Shown here: piece after piece, positions 28,120 through 36,405 of the stretch
Position numbering within the stretch: the stretch's first letter is position 1
Layout of the letters: each line of letters begins with the position of its first letter
Assembly: GCF_002097715.1 (NCBI RefSeq)
Contig: NZ_CP020737.1
Span: 1,488,001-1,552,000, forward strand
Length of the DNA: 64,000 nt
Origin: Burkholderia ubonensis subsp. mesacidophila
Lineage (GTDB): Bacteria > Pseudomonadota > Gammaproteobacteria > Burkholderiales > Burkholderiaceae
Direction: 5' to 3'
Program-made: the position numbers and the translations under genes
The notes under the pieces: generated by a model
Databases searched by the model: none
Seen by the model: only the letters and a program-made list of their open reading frames with translations
Told to the model about the DNA's origin: nothing

Positions 28120-28541
28120 GTGTTTTTCATGCAGTCGTTGCCATCGCGCTGTGTTCCGCACTGTCGGCTGAAGCTGCCGATTCCGTCATGGCCGTGCATC
28201 GCACCAATGCGGAAAACTATAAAGACAGGGCATTGGCGGCATGCCTGTCGGTCGCTTATCAAGGTTCTCCGGCGGGCAAGGATGCCAATATCACCAAGAG
28301 CGCGTTCCTGGAATGGACTTATTACGATGAGGGCAAGGGCGATCGGGCGGTCGATCAACTGGTGGAACGCTTTTTGCGCCGCGATTACACCAATCCCGTG
28401 GAAGGCTACGCCGGCGCCACATTCGATCTGCTGAAATGCCTGGGCCTGTACCACAGCCCTGAACTCGACGAGCAAGTGCGCCGGTACGTGCCGCATCCCG
28501 CCTGGATTGGGGACAAACCCGCCGGGCGGCGCGGGAAATGA
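28116..28541 (+). CDS. tai4: Periplasmic immunity protein, Tai4-like
   Basis: 141 residues from an ATG that overlaps the effector stop (ATGA), the usual arrangement for a toxin and its antidote. A signal peptide ([20 protein letters not shown]) sends it to the periplasm, where Tae4 acts on the cell wall. The mature part, with NYKDRALAACLSVAYQ, a central FLEWTYYDEG, VDQLVERFLRRDY and FDLLKCLGLYHS, has the helical layout and two spaced Cys of Tai4 proteins. An ATG at 28098 is an alternative start. The base composition is lower in G+C than the flanks, like the effector. The assignment rests on pairing plus motif resemblance. Confidence 0.8.
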   Translation: MSVFHAVVAIALCSALSAEAADSVMAVHRTNAENYKDRALAACLSVAYQGSPAGKDANITKSAFLEWTYYDEGKGDRAVDQLVERFLRRDYTNPVEGYAGATFDLLKCLGLYHSPELDEQVRRYVPHPAWIGDKPAGRRGK

Positions 28542-28664
28542 CGCGGGTCACTCGAGTGCCGCGGAGTGTCACGAAGGACTGGCGCCGTCGGTTGCGCGAG
28601 CGGTGCCGCCACGCAAGACGGCAGGGAAGGTGACGCGTTGAGCGGCGAGCGAGCGCACGCGACT

Positions 28665-28670
28665 TATAAT
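28665..28670 (+). promoter_or_regulatory. Possible -10 box for uvrD
   Basis: A perfect TATAAT lies 42 bases before the uvrD start. The best -35-like hexamer, TTGAGC at 28638-28643, is 21 bases away, longer than the usual 16-18, so the promoter is tentative. Confidence 0.4.
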
Positions 28671-28711
28671 GTGCGTTTTGCATCCCATCATCGCTTTCCG
28701 CGTCGCCCTTT

Positions 28712-31075
28712 ATGCCCGATCTGCTCGCGAATCTCAACCCTGAACAATACGCCGCCGTCACGTTGCCGAACGAACCGGCGCTGATCCTCGCGGGGGCGGG
28801 CAGCGGCAAGACGCGGGTGCTGATCACGCGGATCGCGTGGCTGATCCGGCAGGGCTACGCGTCGCCCGCGACCGTGCTCGCCGTCACCTTCACGAACAAG
28901 GCCGCGCGCGAGATGATGGCGCGCCTGTCGGCGATGATGCCGATCGATACGCGCGGGATGTGGATCGGCACGTTCCACGGCCTGTGCAACCGGATGCTGC
29001 GCGCGCACTACCGCGACGCGGGCCTGCCGCAGACCTTCCAGATCCTCGACACGTCCGACCAGCTGTCCGCGATCAAGCGGCTGATGAAAGGCGCGAACAT
29101 CGACGACGAGAAATACCCGCCGAAGAACGTCCAGTACTTCATCAACAACGCGAAGGAGCAGGGGCTGCGGCCGGACAAGGTCGACGCGACCGACAGCTTC
29201 AACCGCAAGTTCGTCGAGATCTACCAGGCGTACGACCAGCAGTGCCAGCGCGAAGGTGTCGTCGACTTCCCCGAGCTGCTGCTGCGCTGCTACGAGCTGC
29301 TCGCGCACAACCCGCCGCTGCGCGCGCATTACCAGGCGCGCTTCAAGCACATCCTCGTCGACGAGTTCCAGGATACGAACAAGCTGCAGTACGCGTGGCT
29401 CAAGCTGCTCGCGGGCGGCCAGAACGCGATCTTCGCGGTCGGCGACGACGACCAGTCGATCTACGCGTTCCGCGGCGCGAACGTCGGCAACATGCGCGAC
29501 TTCGAGGACGAGTTCCGGGTGCGCAACCTGATCAAGCTCGAGCAGAACTACCGGTCGCACGGCAACATCCTCGACGCCGCGAACCACCTGATCTCGAACA
29601 ACGCGCATCGCCTCGGCAAGAACCTGCGCACCGATGCCGGCCACGGCGAGCCCGTGCGCGTGTACGAGGCGACGACCGATTCGCAGGAAGCCGGCTGGAT
29701 CGTCGAGGAGGTCCGCTCGCTGATCAATACCGGGATGGCGCGCAGCGAGGTCGCGATCCTGTACCGCAGCAACGCGCAGTCGCGCGCGATCGAGCACACG
29801 CTGATGACGGCCGGCATCCCGTACCGCGTGTACGGCGGCCTGCGCTTCTTCGAGCGGCAGGAAGTCAAGCACGCGCTCGCGTACCTGCGCCTGATCGACA
29901 ACCCGAACGACGACACCGCGTTCGCGCGCGTCGTGAACTTTCCGGCGCGCGGCATCGGCGCGCGCTCGATCGAGCAGCTCGCCGACGCGGCGCGCCTGTA
30001 CGGCTGCGCGATGGCCGCCGCGATCCCGTACGTGACCGGCAAGGCCGGCACGAGCCTCGGCGCGTTCGCGAACGTGGTCGCGAAGATGCGCGCCGATACG
30101 CAGCAGATGAGCCTGCCGGAGACGGTCGAATACGTGGTGCGCGCGAGCGGCCTCGCCGATTTCTACCAGGGCGAGCGCGAAGGCCAGGACCGTCTCGAGA
30201 ACTTGCAGGAACTCGTCAACGCGGCGACCGCGTTCGTTAGCGAGGAAGGCTACGGGCTCGACACGCCGGCCCGCTCGATCCCGCTGCGCGCGGGCGCGAT
30301 CGCGGCGCCGGAACTTGGCGCCCAGCCGGACGGCGCGTTGGTCGACGTGCTCGACCCGGCGTCCCCGGGCGACCCCGCGCAGAACCCCGACACGATGACG
30401 CCGCTCGCGGGCTTCCTGTCCCATGCGTCGCTCGAGGCAGGCGACAACCAGGCGCAGGCCGGGCAGGACGCGGTGCAGCTGATGACGGTGCATGCGGCGA
30501 AGGGCCTCGAATTCGCGGCGGTGTTCATCACCGGCCTCGAGGAGGGGCTGTTCCCGCACGAGAACAGCGTGCTCGAATCCGACGGCCTCGAGGAGGAGCG
30601 CCGCCTGATGTATGTCGCGATCACGCGCGCGAAGGAGCGGCTCTACCTGTCGTTCGCGCAGAGCCGGATGCTGCATGGGCAGACGCGCTACAACGTGCGC
30701 TCGCGCTTTTTCGACGAGTTGCCGCAGCATGTGCTGAAGTGGCTGACGCCGAAGGTCGAGGCGGGCGCGCGCTGGGGCGGCGGTCGCAGCGACAACGCGG
30801 GCTGGGGCCGCGACTGGTTCGCGCGGCCGGGCGCCGGGCGCGAGCAGGTCGTCGACGCGGCCGTGTCGGCGCCGTTGCCCGCGTTCGCGAATCAGCAGCG
30901 CGCGGCCGACACCGGCTTCCGGGTCGGCCAGCAGGTGTTCCACACCAAGTTCGGCGAAGGCACCGTCACCGCGCTCGAAGGCAACGGCGCGGATGCGAAG
31001 GCCCAGGTGAAATTCAAGCGGCACGGCGAGAAATGGCTCGCGCTCGCGGTCGCGAAACTGCAGGCGGTCGAATGA
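28712..31075 (+). CDS. uvrD: DNA helicase II UvrD/PcrA family
   Basis: 787 residues, a full-length superfamily 1A 3'-5' helicase acting in nucleotide-excision and mismatch repair. Motif I is AGAGSGKT at about residues 31-38, followed by TFTNKAAREM (Ia), VDEFQDTNKLQY (II), GDDDQSIYAFRGA (III), QNYRSHGNIL (IV), VHAAKGLEF (V) and YVAITRAKERL (VI). The C-terminal part ends in a Tudor-like segment (HTKFGEGTVTALEG). An unusual Pro/Asp-rich stretch sits near residues 530-565, before motif V. The stop overlaps the next gene start. Confidence 0.93.
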   Translation: MPDLLANLNPEQYAAVTLPNEPALILAGAGSGKTRVLITRIAWLIRQGYASPATVLAVTFTNKAAREMMARLSAMMPIDTRGMWIGTFHGLCNRMLRAHYRDAGLPQTFQILDTSDQLSAIKRLMKGANIDDEKYPPKNVQYFINNAKEQGLRPDKVDATDSFNRKFVEIYQAYDQQCQREGVVDFPELLLRCYELLAHNPPLRAHYQARFKHILVDEFQDTNKLQYAWLKLLAGGQNAIFAVGDDDQSIYAFRGANVGNMRDFEDEFRVRNLIKLEQNYRSHGNILDAANHLISNNAHRLGKNLRTDAGHGEPVRVYEATTDSQEAGWIVEEVRSLINTGMARSEVAILYRSNAQSRAIEHTLMTAGIPYRVYGGLRFFERQEVKHALAYLRLIDNPNDDTAFARVVNFPARGIGARSIEQLADAARLYGCAMAAAIPYVTGKAGTSLGAFANVVAKMRADTQQMSLPETVEYVVRASGLADFYQGEREGQDRLENLQELVNAATAFVSEEGYGLDTPARSIPLRAGAIAAPELGAQPDGALVDVLDPASPGDPAQNPDTMTPLAGFLSHASLEAGDNQAQAGQDAVQLMTVHAAKGLEFAAVFITGLEEGLFPHENSVLESDGLEEERRLMYVAITRAKERLYLSFAQSRMLHGQTRYNVRSRFFDELPQHVLKWLTPKVEAGARWGGGRSDNAGWGRDWFARPGAGREQVVDAAVSAPLPAFANQQRAADTGFRVGQQVFHTKFGEGTVTALEGNGADAKAQVKFKRHGEKWLALAVAKLQAVE

Positions 31076-31866
31076 GCATGGCTATCACGTCTTCTTCGCC
31101 GGGCAAGCCGCTCGGCATTCTCGCCGCGCTGCCCGAGGAACTCGGCGACCTGATCGCCGCGATGCGCGCCGAGGGCGCGGTCGAGACGGTCACGCTCGGC
31201 CGCCGTGACTATCACGTCGGCACCGTGCACGGCGCGGCGTGCGTCGTCACGCTCGCGCGGATCGGCAAGGTCGCGGCCGCCGCGACGGTCAGTGCGCTGA
31301 TCCACGTGTTCGGCGTCGCGGGCGTCGTGTTTACGGGCGTCGCGGGCGGCGTCGCGCGCGCGGTGCGGGTCGGCGACGTCGTCGTCGCGGATACGCTGCT
31401 GCAGCACGATCTCGACGCGTCGCCGCTGTTTCCGCGCTACGAGGTGCCGCTGCTCGGCACCACGCATTTCGACACCGACGCCGAGTTGTCCGCGCGCCTG
31501 AAGGCCGCGTGTGCGCAGTTCATCGCGGAAGAGGGCGGCGCGCTCGCCGAACGCTTCCGGCTGGCCGGCGCGCAGTTGCGCAACGGGCTCGTGATCAGCG
31601 GCGACCGCTTCGTGTCGAGCGAGCGCGAGGTCGTCGCGCTGCGCGACGCGCTGCCGGACGCGCTCGCGGTCGAGATGGAAGGCGCGGCGATCGCGCAGGT
31701 GTGCGTCGAGCACGGCGTGCCGTTCGCGCTCGTGCGCACGATCTCCGACACCGCCGACGATCACGCGACCCAGTCGTTCTCGCATTTCCTGTCGGAAATC
31801 GCGAGCACCTATTCGTCCGGCATCCTCAAGCGTTTCCTGACGCTGCATGCGGCGACGGCGGCCTGA
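31072..31866 (+). CDS. mtnN: 5'-methylthioadenosine/S-adenosylhomocysteine nucleosidase family protein
   Basis: 264 residues of the nucleoside phosphorylase/nucleosidase (PNP/UDP) family. Motifs are GILAALPEEL at the N-terminus, FTGVAGGVARAVRVGDVVVAD near residue 85, SGDRFVSSERE, and AVEMEGAAIAQVC near residue 200 with the Glu that binds the ribose. DTADDHA carries the catalytic Asp region. It would cleave adenine from MTA or SAH in methyl-cycle salvage. The ATG overlaps the uvrD stop (ATGA); a second Met two codons on is an alternative. Confidence 0.85.
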   Translation: MSMAITSSSPGKPLGILAALPEELGDLIAAMRAEGAVETVTLGRRDYHVGTVHGAACVVTLARIGKVAAAATVSALIHVFGVAGVVFTGVAGGVARAVRVGDVVVADTLLQHDLDASPLFPRYEVPLLGTTHFDTDAELSARLKAACAQFIAEEGGALAERFRLAGAQLRNGLVISGDRFVSSEREVVALRDALPDALAVEMEGAAIAQVCVEHGVPFALVRTISDTADDHATQSFSHFLSEIASTYSSGILKRFLTLHAATAA

Positions 31867-31888
31867 GCGCCACCGTCGTCCGGTCCTT

Positions 31889-31926
31889 GGCGGGGCCGTC
31901 GCGCGTCGCCGCGCGCCGGCCCCGCC
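31889..31926. terminator. Convergent inverted repeat after mtnN
   Basis: A 10-bp perfect stem (31889-31898 with 31917-31926, arm GGCGGGGCCG) with an 18-base G/C-rich loop lies between the mtnN stop and the oppositely oriented MFS gene. There is no T-run, so terminator strength is uncertain. Confidence 0.45.
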
Positions 31927-31938
31927 GCCTTGCCCGCG

Positions 31939-33189
31939 CTACGCGCGCCGGCTGCCTTCGAGGTTCGGCAGGAACACCGTCAGCACGCCGATGAGCGGCA
32001 GGAACGAGCACACCTTGTAGACGAACGCGATGCTCGTCGCGTCGGCGAGCTGGCCGAGCACCGCCGCGCCCACGCCGCCGAGCCCGAACGCGAGGCCGAA
32101 GAACAGCCCCGCGACCATGCCGACCTTGCCGGGCATCAGCTCCGTCGCGTAGACGATGATCGCGGCGAACGCGGACGCGAGCACGACCCCGATGATCACC
32201 GACAGCACGCTCGTCCAGAACAGGTTCGCGTACGGCAGCAGCAGCGTGAACGGCGTGACGCCGAGGATCGACGCCCAGATCACGTACTTGCGGCCGATGC
32301 GGTCGCCGACGGGCCCGCCGATCAGCGTGCCGGCGGCCACGGCCGCGAGGAACACGAACAGGTGGAACTGCGCGGCCTGCACCGACAGGTGGAACTTGTC
32401 GATCAGGTAGAACGTGAAATAGCTGTTGATGCTCGCGAGATAGAAGTACTTCGAGAACACGAGCAGCACCAGCACGCCTGTGGCGAGCATCACGCGGTTG
32501 CGCGGCAGCGTCGCGTGCGCGGCAGGCGCGCCTTTCTTGCGCATCGACGGATGCTGCTTGTACCAGTGGCCGATGCGCGTGAGCACGACCATCGCGACGA
32601 GCGCGGCGGCCGAGAACCACGCGATGCTCGGCTGGCCGTGCGGAATCACGACCAGCGCGGCGAGCAGCGGCCCGAGCGCCGAGCCCGCGTTGCCGCCGAC
32701 CTGGAACACCGACTGCGCGAGCCCGTGACGGCCGCCCGACGCCATCCGCGCGACGCGCGACGATTCCGGATGGAACACCGACGACCCGCAGCCGACGAGC
32801 GCCGCGGCGACCAGCAGCACGCCGAAGCTCGGCGCGACCGACATCAGCAGCAGCCCCGCCAGCGTGAAGCCCATGCCGACCGGCAGCGAGTACGGCTGCG
32901 GGCGCTTGTCGGTATAGAGCCCGATGAGCGGCTGCAGCAGCGACGCGGTGATCTGGTAGGTCAGCGTGATCAGGCCGATCTGCGCGAACGACAGCGCGAA
33001 CTGGCTCTTGAGCATCGGATAGATCGCGAGGATCAGCGACTGGATCATGTCGTTGAGCAGGTGCGAGAAGCTGATCGCGCCGAGCACCGGATAGACGGTG
33101 CGGGCCGCGGGGGCGGCAGGCGCCGCGTGCGGCAAGGGGGCGGCCGGCGCGGCCTGGCCGGCGGCGCGCGTGTCGAGGCTGGTTTCCAT
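31939..33189 (-). CDS. MFS exporter, fosmidomycin-resistance (Fsr) type
   Basis: 416 residues with about twelve hydrophobic segments, an inner-membrane proton-coupled exporter. The Fsr-like landmarks are GAISFSHLLNDMIQSLILAI at the start of helix 1, LLQPLIGLYTDKRPQPYSLP near residue 90, and GSSVFHPESSRVARMASGG near residue 140, where HPE is characteristic of this subgroup. The Ala/Pro-rich first 40 residues are presumably cytoplasmic. The ATG chosen is the last before the conserved region. The actual substrate is unknown; Fsr relatives confer fosmidomycin resistance. Confidence 0.85.
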   Translation of the reverse strand: METSLDTRAAGQAAPAAPLPHAAPAAPAARTVYPVLGAISFSHLLNDMIQSLILAIYPMLKSQFALSFAQIGLITLTYQITASLLQPLIGLYTDKRPQPYSLPVGMGFTLAGLLLMSVAPSFGVLLVAAALVGCGSSVFHPESSRVARMASGGRHGLAQSVFQVGGNAGSALGPLLAALVVIPHGQPSIAWFSAAALVAMVVLTRIGHWYKQHPSMRKKGAPAAHATLPRNRVMLATGVLVLLVFSKYFYLASINSYFTFYLIDKFHLSVQAAQFHLFVFLAAVAAGTLIGGPVGDRIGRKYVIWASILGVTPFTLLLPYANLFWTSVLSVIIGVVLASAFAAIIVYATELMPGKVGMVAGLFFGLAFGLGGVGAAVLGQLADATSIAFVYKVCSFLPLIGVLTVFLPNLEGSRRA

Positions 33190-33589
33190 GTGAGCTGAGC
33201 GGGTTGGGGTGGCGGGGCGCGCTGGGTGCGGGACGGCGCGTTTGGATCGTTGCAGCGTCAAGCAAGTGTAATGTGGCGCATTGTGAATGTCCGGCCAAGT
33301 TTTGTCGCAAATCAGACATTGAGGGGCACATCGCCGGTCGCGCGCCTTTTTGGCCGGGTATAACGCTGGCGGTGTGCGCCGTGTCGGGCTGCGTTGCACC
33401 GGATGCGCGTTTTACCGGACTCAAGGAATGCCGCCGGCTGCCGTAGAACCGACGAAATAACCAGACGAGCGCGCCGCCCCGGACGCCGGCCACGAGCCGC
33501 GCCGGGGCGGACGCGCGGGCGCGACAGCCATCGCGCCGGCCGCCGGAACCGACCTTTCCGGCAGCGTGATCAATATGGGGACTCTATCG
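33190..33589. other. Intergenic region between the MFS exporter and the chemoreceptor
   Basis: 400 bases between divergently oriented genes. I found no convincing gene; an 80-codon open frame at 33204-33446 lacks a ribosome-binding site and coding character. A locally A/T-richer patch near 33255-33330 is the likeliest place for promoters, but I could not pick clean -35/-10 pairs, nor a clear flagellar sigma-28 promoter for the chemoreceptor. Confidence 0.5.
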
Positions 33590-35257
33590 ATGAATGCAGC
33601 TTCACTGCGTCCGCAGGCGGGCGCTCCTGTCGACGCGCCGGGCGACGGCGCCAAGCGTGCCGCCCGGCGTGCGCGCCAACCCTGGAGCGTCAAGGCGACG
33701 CTGCGCGCCGCGTTCGCGGTGCTGCTGGCCGGCACGCTCGCGATCGGGGTGTTTTCGCTCGCGCAGATCAGCCGCCTGAACGGCTCGATCGCGTCGGTCT
33801 ACGAGCAGGGGCACGTCGCGAGCCGCGCGGCGCAGGAAGTGCGGGCCGAAGTGCTGCGCGCGAGCCGCGCGCAGAAGATGCTGCTGACCGCGACGACCGC
33901 GAAGGAGCGCGACGAGCTCGGCGCCGAGATCGATGCGGGGCTCGCGTCGATCGGCAAGGCGCTCGGCACGCTGCAGCGCTATGCGGATTCTGCGGACGCG
34001 GACGATTCGGCGCGGCTGCGCGCGTTCGCATCGGCGGTCGGCGGCTGGAGCGGCCATCTCCGTGATTTCGTCACGCTGGTGCGCGCGCAGCCGCTCGACC
34101 TGTCGCAGATGAACTGGCAGGTCGGCACGCAGGACGTGTCGCTGCTCGTCGAGACGGGCAAGCTCGAAAGGCTCGTCGGCGAACTCGTGAAGACGCGCGG
34201 CGCGAAATCGAAGGCGACGCTCGATGCGTCGTCGACGATCTTCTCGTCGTCGTTCGCGATGATCGCGGCGTCGACCGCCGCGCTGATCGTGCTCGCGATG
34301 GTGATCGCCGAGCGGGTCGTGCGCCGCCTCGTCGCGCAGCTCGGCGGCGAGCCCGCGTACGCGAAGGCGATTGCCGCCGACATCGCGCGGGGCGACCTGA
34401 CGCAGCCGATCGCACTCGGCCGGCGCGACCGCGACAGCATGGTCCGCGCGCTGTCCGACATGCAGGCCGGGCTCGCGACGACGGTCTCCGAGATCGCCGT
34501 CAGCGCCGAGGCGATCGCGGCCGCGTCCGGCGAGATCTCGGTGGGCAACCTCGACCTGTCGCAGCGCACCGAGCAGCAGGCGGTCGCGCTCGAGAAGACC
34601 GCGGCCAGCATGGAGCAGCTGACGTCGACGGTGCGCCAGAACGCCGAGAACGCGCGGCAGGCGAGCGCCCTCGCGGAGAACGCGTCGACGGTCGCGGAGG
34701 CGGGCGGCGAGGTGGTCAACCGGGTCGTCGCGACGATGAGCGAGATCGACGAGAGCGCGAAGAGCATCCGCGACATCATCGGCGTGATCGAGGGCATCGC
34801 GTTCCAGACCAATATCCTCGCGCTCAACGCGGCGGTCGAGGCGGCGCGTGCCGGCGAGCAGGGGCGCGGCTTCTCGGTGGTGGCGGGCGAGGTGCGCCTG
34901 CTCGCGCAGCGCGCGGCGACCGCGGCGAAGGAAATCCGGGCGCTGATCGGCGCGTCGGTCGAGCGCGTCGCGAACGGCGCGGCGCTCGCGCACGATGCGG
35001 GCCGCACGATGGGCGACGTGGTGCGCGCGGTGAAGCGCGTGACCGACATCATCGGCGAGATCTCGGCCGCGTCGAGCGAGCAGAGCGCGGGCATCGACGA
35101 GATCGGCCGCGCGGTCACGCAGATGGACGCCGGCACCCAGCAGAACGCGGCGCTCGTCGAGCAGGCGGCTGCCGCGGCGAGCGCGCTCGACGAGCAGGCG
35201 CAGGCGCTGAAGGCGCTGGTCGGGCGCTTCCGGTTCACGGCGCCTGTTGGCGCCTGA
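33590..35257 (+). CDS. Methyl-accepting chemotaxis protein
   Basis: 555 residues from the ATG preceded by GGGGAC. TM1 is at about residues 35-57; the periplasmic sensor (about 58-215) looks like a four-helix bundle; TM2 is near 218-240; HAMP follows; then comes the long signalling domain. The invariant hairpin tip is [20 protein letters not shown], followed by [19 protein letters not shown]. Glu/Gln pairs in SLEQRTEQQ-like helices are candidate methylation sites. The ligand is unknown. Upstream in-frame GTG (33566) and ATG (33575) codons are less likely starts. Confidence 0.9.
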   Translation: MNAASLRPQAGAPVDAPGDGAKRAARRARQPWSVKATLRAAFAVLLAGTLAIGVFSLAQISRLNGSIASVYEQGHVASRAAQEVRAEVLRASRAQKMLLTATTAKERDELGAEIDAGLASIGKALGTLQRYADSADADDSARLRAFASAVGGWSGHLRDFVTLVRAQPLDLSQMNWQVGTQDVSLLVETGKLERLVGELVKTRGAKSKATLDASSTIFSSSFAMIAASTAALIVLAMVIAERVVRRLVAQLGGEPAYAKAIAADIARGDLTQPIALGRRDRDSMVRALSDMQAGLATTVSEIAVSAEAIAAASGEISVGNLDLSQRTEQQAVALEKTAASMEQLTSTVRQNAENARQASALAENASTVAEAGGEVVNRVVATMSEIDESAKSIRDIIGVIEGIAFQTNILALNAAVEAARAGEQGRGFSVVAGEVRLLAQRAATAAKEIRALIGASVERVANGAALAHDAGRTMGDVVRAVKRVTDIIGEISAASSEQSAGIDEIGRAVTQMDAGTQQNAALVEQAAAAASALDEQAQALKALVGRFRFTAPVGA

Positions 35258-35285
35258 CGCGCGCGGCAGGCGCCGGCAGGGTATT

Positions 35286-35308
35286 GCGGCGGCCCGGCGG
35301 GCCGCCGC
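35286..35308. terminator. G/C-rich hairpin between convergent chemoreceptor and HlyD genes
   Basis: A 9-bp perfect stem (35286-35294 with 35300-35308, arm GCGGCGGCC) and a 5-base loop lie 28 bases after the chemoreceptor stop and 4 bases beyond the HlyD stop on the other strand. It lacks a T-run. Confidence 0.45.
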
Positions 35309-35311
35309 GCG

Positions 35312-36190
35312 TTACGACTTCTTCTTCTGCTTGTCCGGATCGATGATGACCGTGCAGGTCGTGCCGGCCGACAGCAGCACGCCGTCGGGCACTTCGTCGA
35401 TCTTGATCCGCACCGGCACGCGCTGCGCGAGGCGCACCCAGTTGAAGGTCGGGTTCACGTCGGCGACGAGGTCGCGGCTTTGCGGGTTGTCGCGATCGAA
35501 GATGCCGCGCGAGATGCTCTCGACGTGGCCCTTCAGCACGCCGCCGCTCATCAGTCGCATTTCGGCCGGCGCGCCGACGGTCACGCGCGGCAGCTTGGTT
35601 TCCTCGAAATAGCCGTAGACCCAGAACGACTGGCTGTCGACGATCGCGAGCTTGGCCTGGCCGGCCACCGCGTAGTTGCCCTTGAACGTCTGCAGGTTCG
35701 TGATGTAGCCGTCGACCGGCGCGACGACGCGCGTGCGCTCGAGGTTGAGCTTCGCGGCGTCGAGCGCGGCGAGCGCCTGCTGGTACTGCGCATCGGCGCT
35801 CGTCGCGCTGTGCGCGGCGTTCTCGCGGTTTTCCTTCGACACGACGAGCGCGTCGAGGTCCGCGCGGCGGGCCGCGTCGTCGCGGCGCATCTGCAGTTCC
35901 GCACGGCGGGCGGCAACGGCCGCCTGCGCCTGCTCGACCGCGATCTGGTAGTGCGACGGGTCGATCTGCATGATCAGGTCGCCTTTCTTCACGAGCTGGT
36001 TGTCGTGCACCGGCAGCTCGACGATCGCGCCCGACACGTCTGGCGCGACGTTGACGATCTCGGCGCGCACGCGCCCGTCGCGCGTCCACGGATCATCCAT
36101 GTAGTGCACCCACAATGAGCGCCCGATCAGTATCGCGACGATGAGGATGACGGCCGTCGCGACGAAGCCGAAGAGTTTTCGCAGGATCAT
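35312..36190 (-). CDS. HlyD/EmrA-type membrane fusion protein of an efflux pump
   Basis: 292 residues: a single N-terminal membrane helix (about 7-27), a biotinyl-lipoyl-like half (VRAEIVNVAPDVSGAIVELPV), a coiled-coil region (about 85-155), the return half (TRVVAPVDGYITNLQTFKGNY) and a beta-barrel (FWVYGYFEETKLPRVTVG). It bridges an inner-membrane pump and an outer-membrane factor. This is the usual AaeA partner of FUSC-type exporters. It is the last gene of the four-gene operon, 11 bases after the DUF1656 gene. A Lys-rich tail ends the protein. Confidence 0.88.
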   Translation of the reverse strand: MILRKLFGFVATAVILIVAILIGRSLWVHYMDDPWTRDGRVRAEIVNVAPDVSGAIVELPVHDNQLVKKGDLIMQIDPSHYQIAVEQAQAAVAARRAELQMRRDDAARRADLDALVVSKENRENAAHSATSADAQYQQALAALDAAKLNLERTRVVAPVDGYITNLQTFKGNYAVAGQAKLAIVDSQSFWVYGYFEETKLPRVTVGAPAEMRLMSGGVLKGHVESISRGIFDRDNPQSRDLVADVNPTFNWVRLAQRVPVRIKIDEVPDGVLLSAGTTCTVIIDPDKQKKKS

Positions 36191-36201
36191 GATGGTGTGG
36201 T

Positions 36202-36405
36202 TCAACGGTAAACGGCGAGGCTCAGCCCGCCGCAGATGCAGACGAGAAGGCAGGCCCGGAACAGCGACGGGTGCCAGACGAGACGGTAGAGCCCGGTGTA
36301 GGCGAGCAGCCGGTCGACGGCCCACGTCGCCAGCGCGCCGATGACGAACATCAGCACGACCGTGGGCATGTAGGCATCGAGGATGGCGAGTTCACGCGGC
36401 ATCAT
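36202..36405 (-). CDS. DUF1656 small membrane protein
   Basis: 67 residues with two hydrophobic segments (about 13-30 and 46-63), matching the small DUF1656/AaeX-type proteins that accompany FUSC and HlyD efflux genes. The start overlaps the FUSC stop (ATGA), and the HlyD gene follows after 11 bases. The function of the family is not established; conserved position suggests a pump accessory subunit. Confidence 0.82.
   Translation of the reverse strand: MMPRELAILDAYMPTVVLMFVIGALATWAVDRLLAYTGLYRLVWHPSLFRACLLVCICGGLSLAVYR

Noticed and set aside
33204..33446. An 80-codon frame with a lipobox-like stretch in the 400-base gap
   Set aside because: No Shine-Dalgarno, the hydrophobic part is in the wrong place for a signal peptide, and it looks like promoter DNA.
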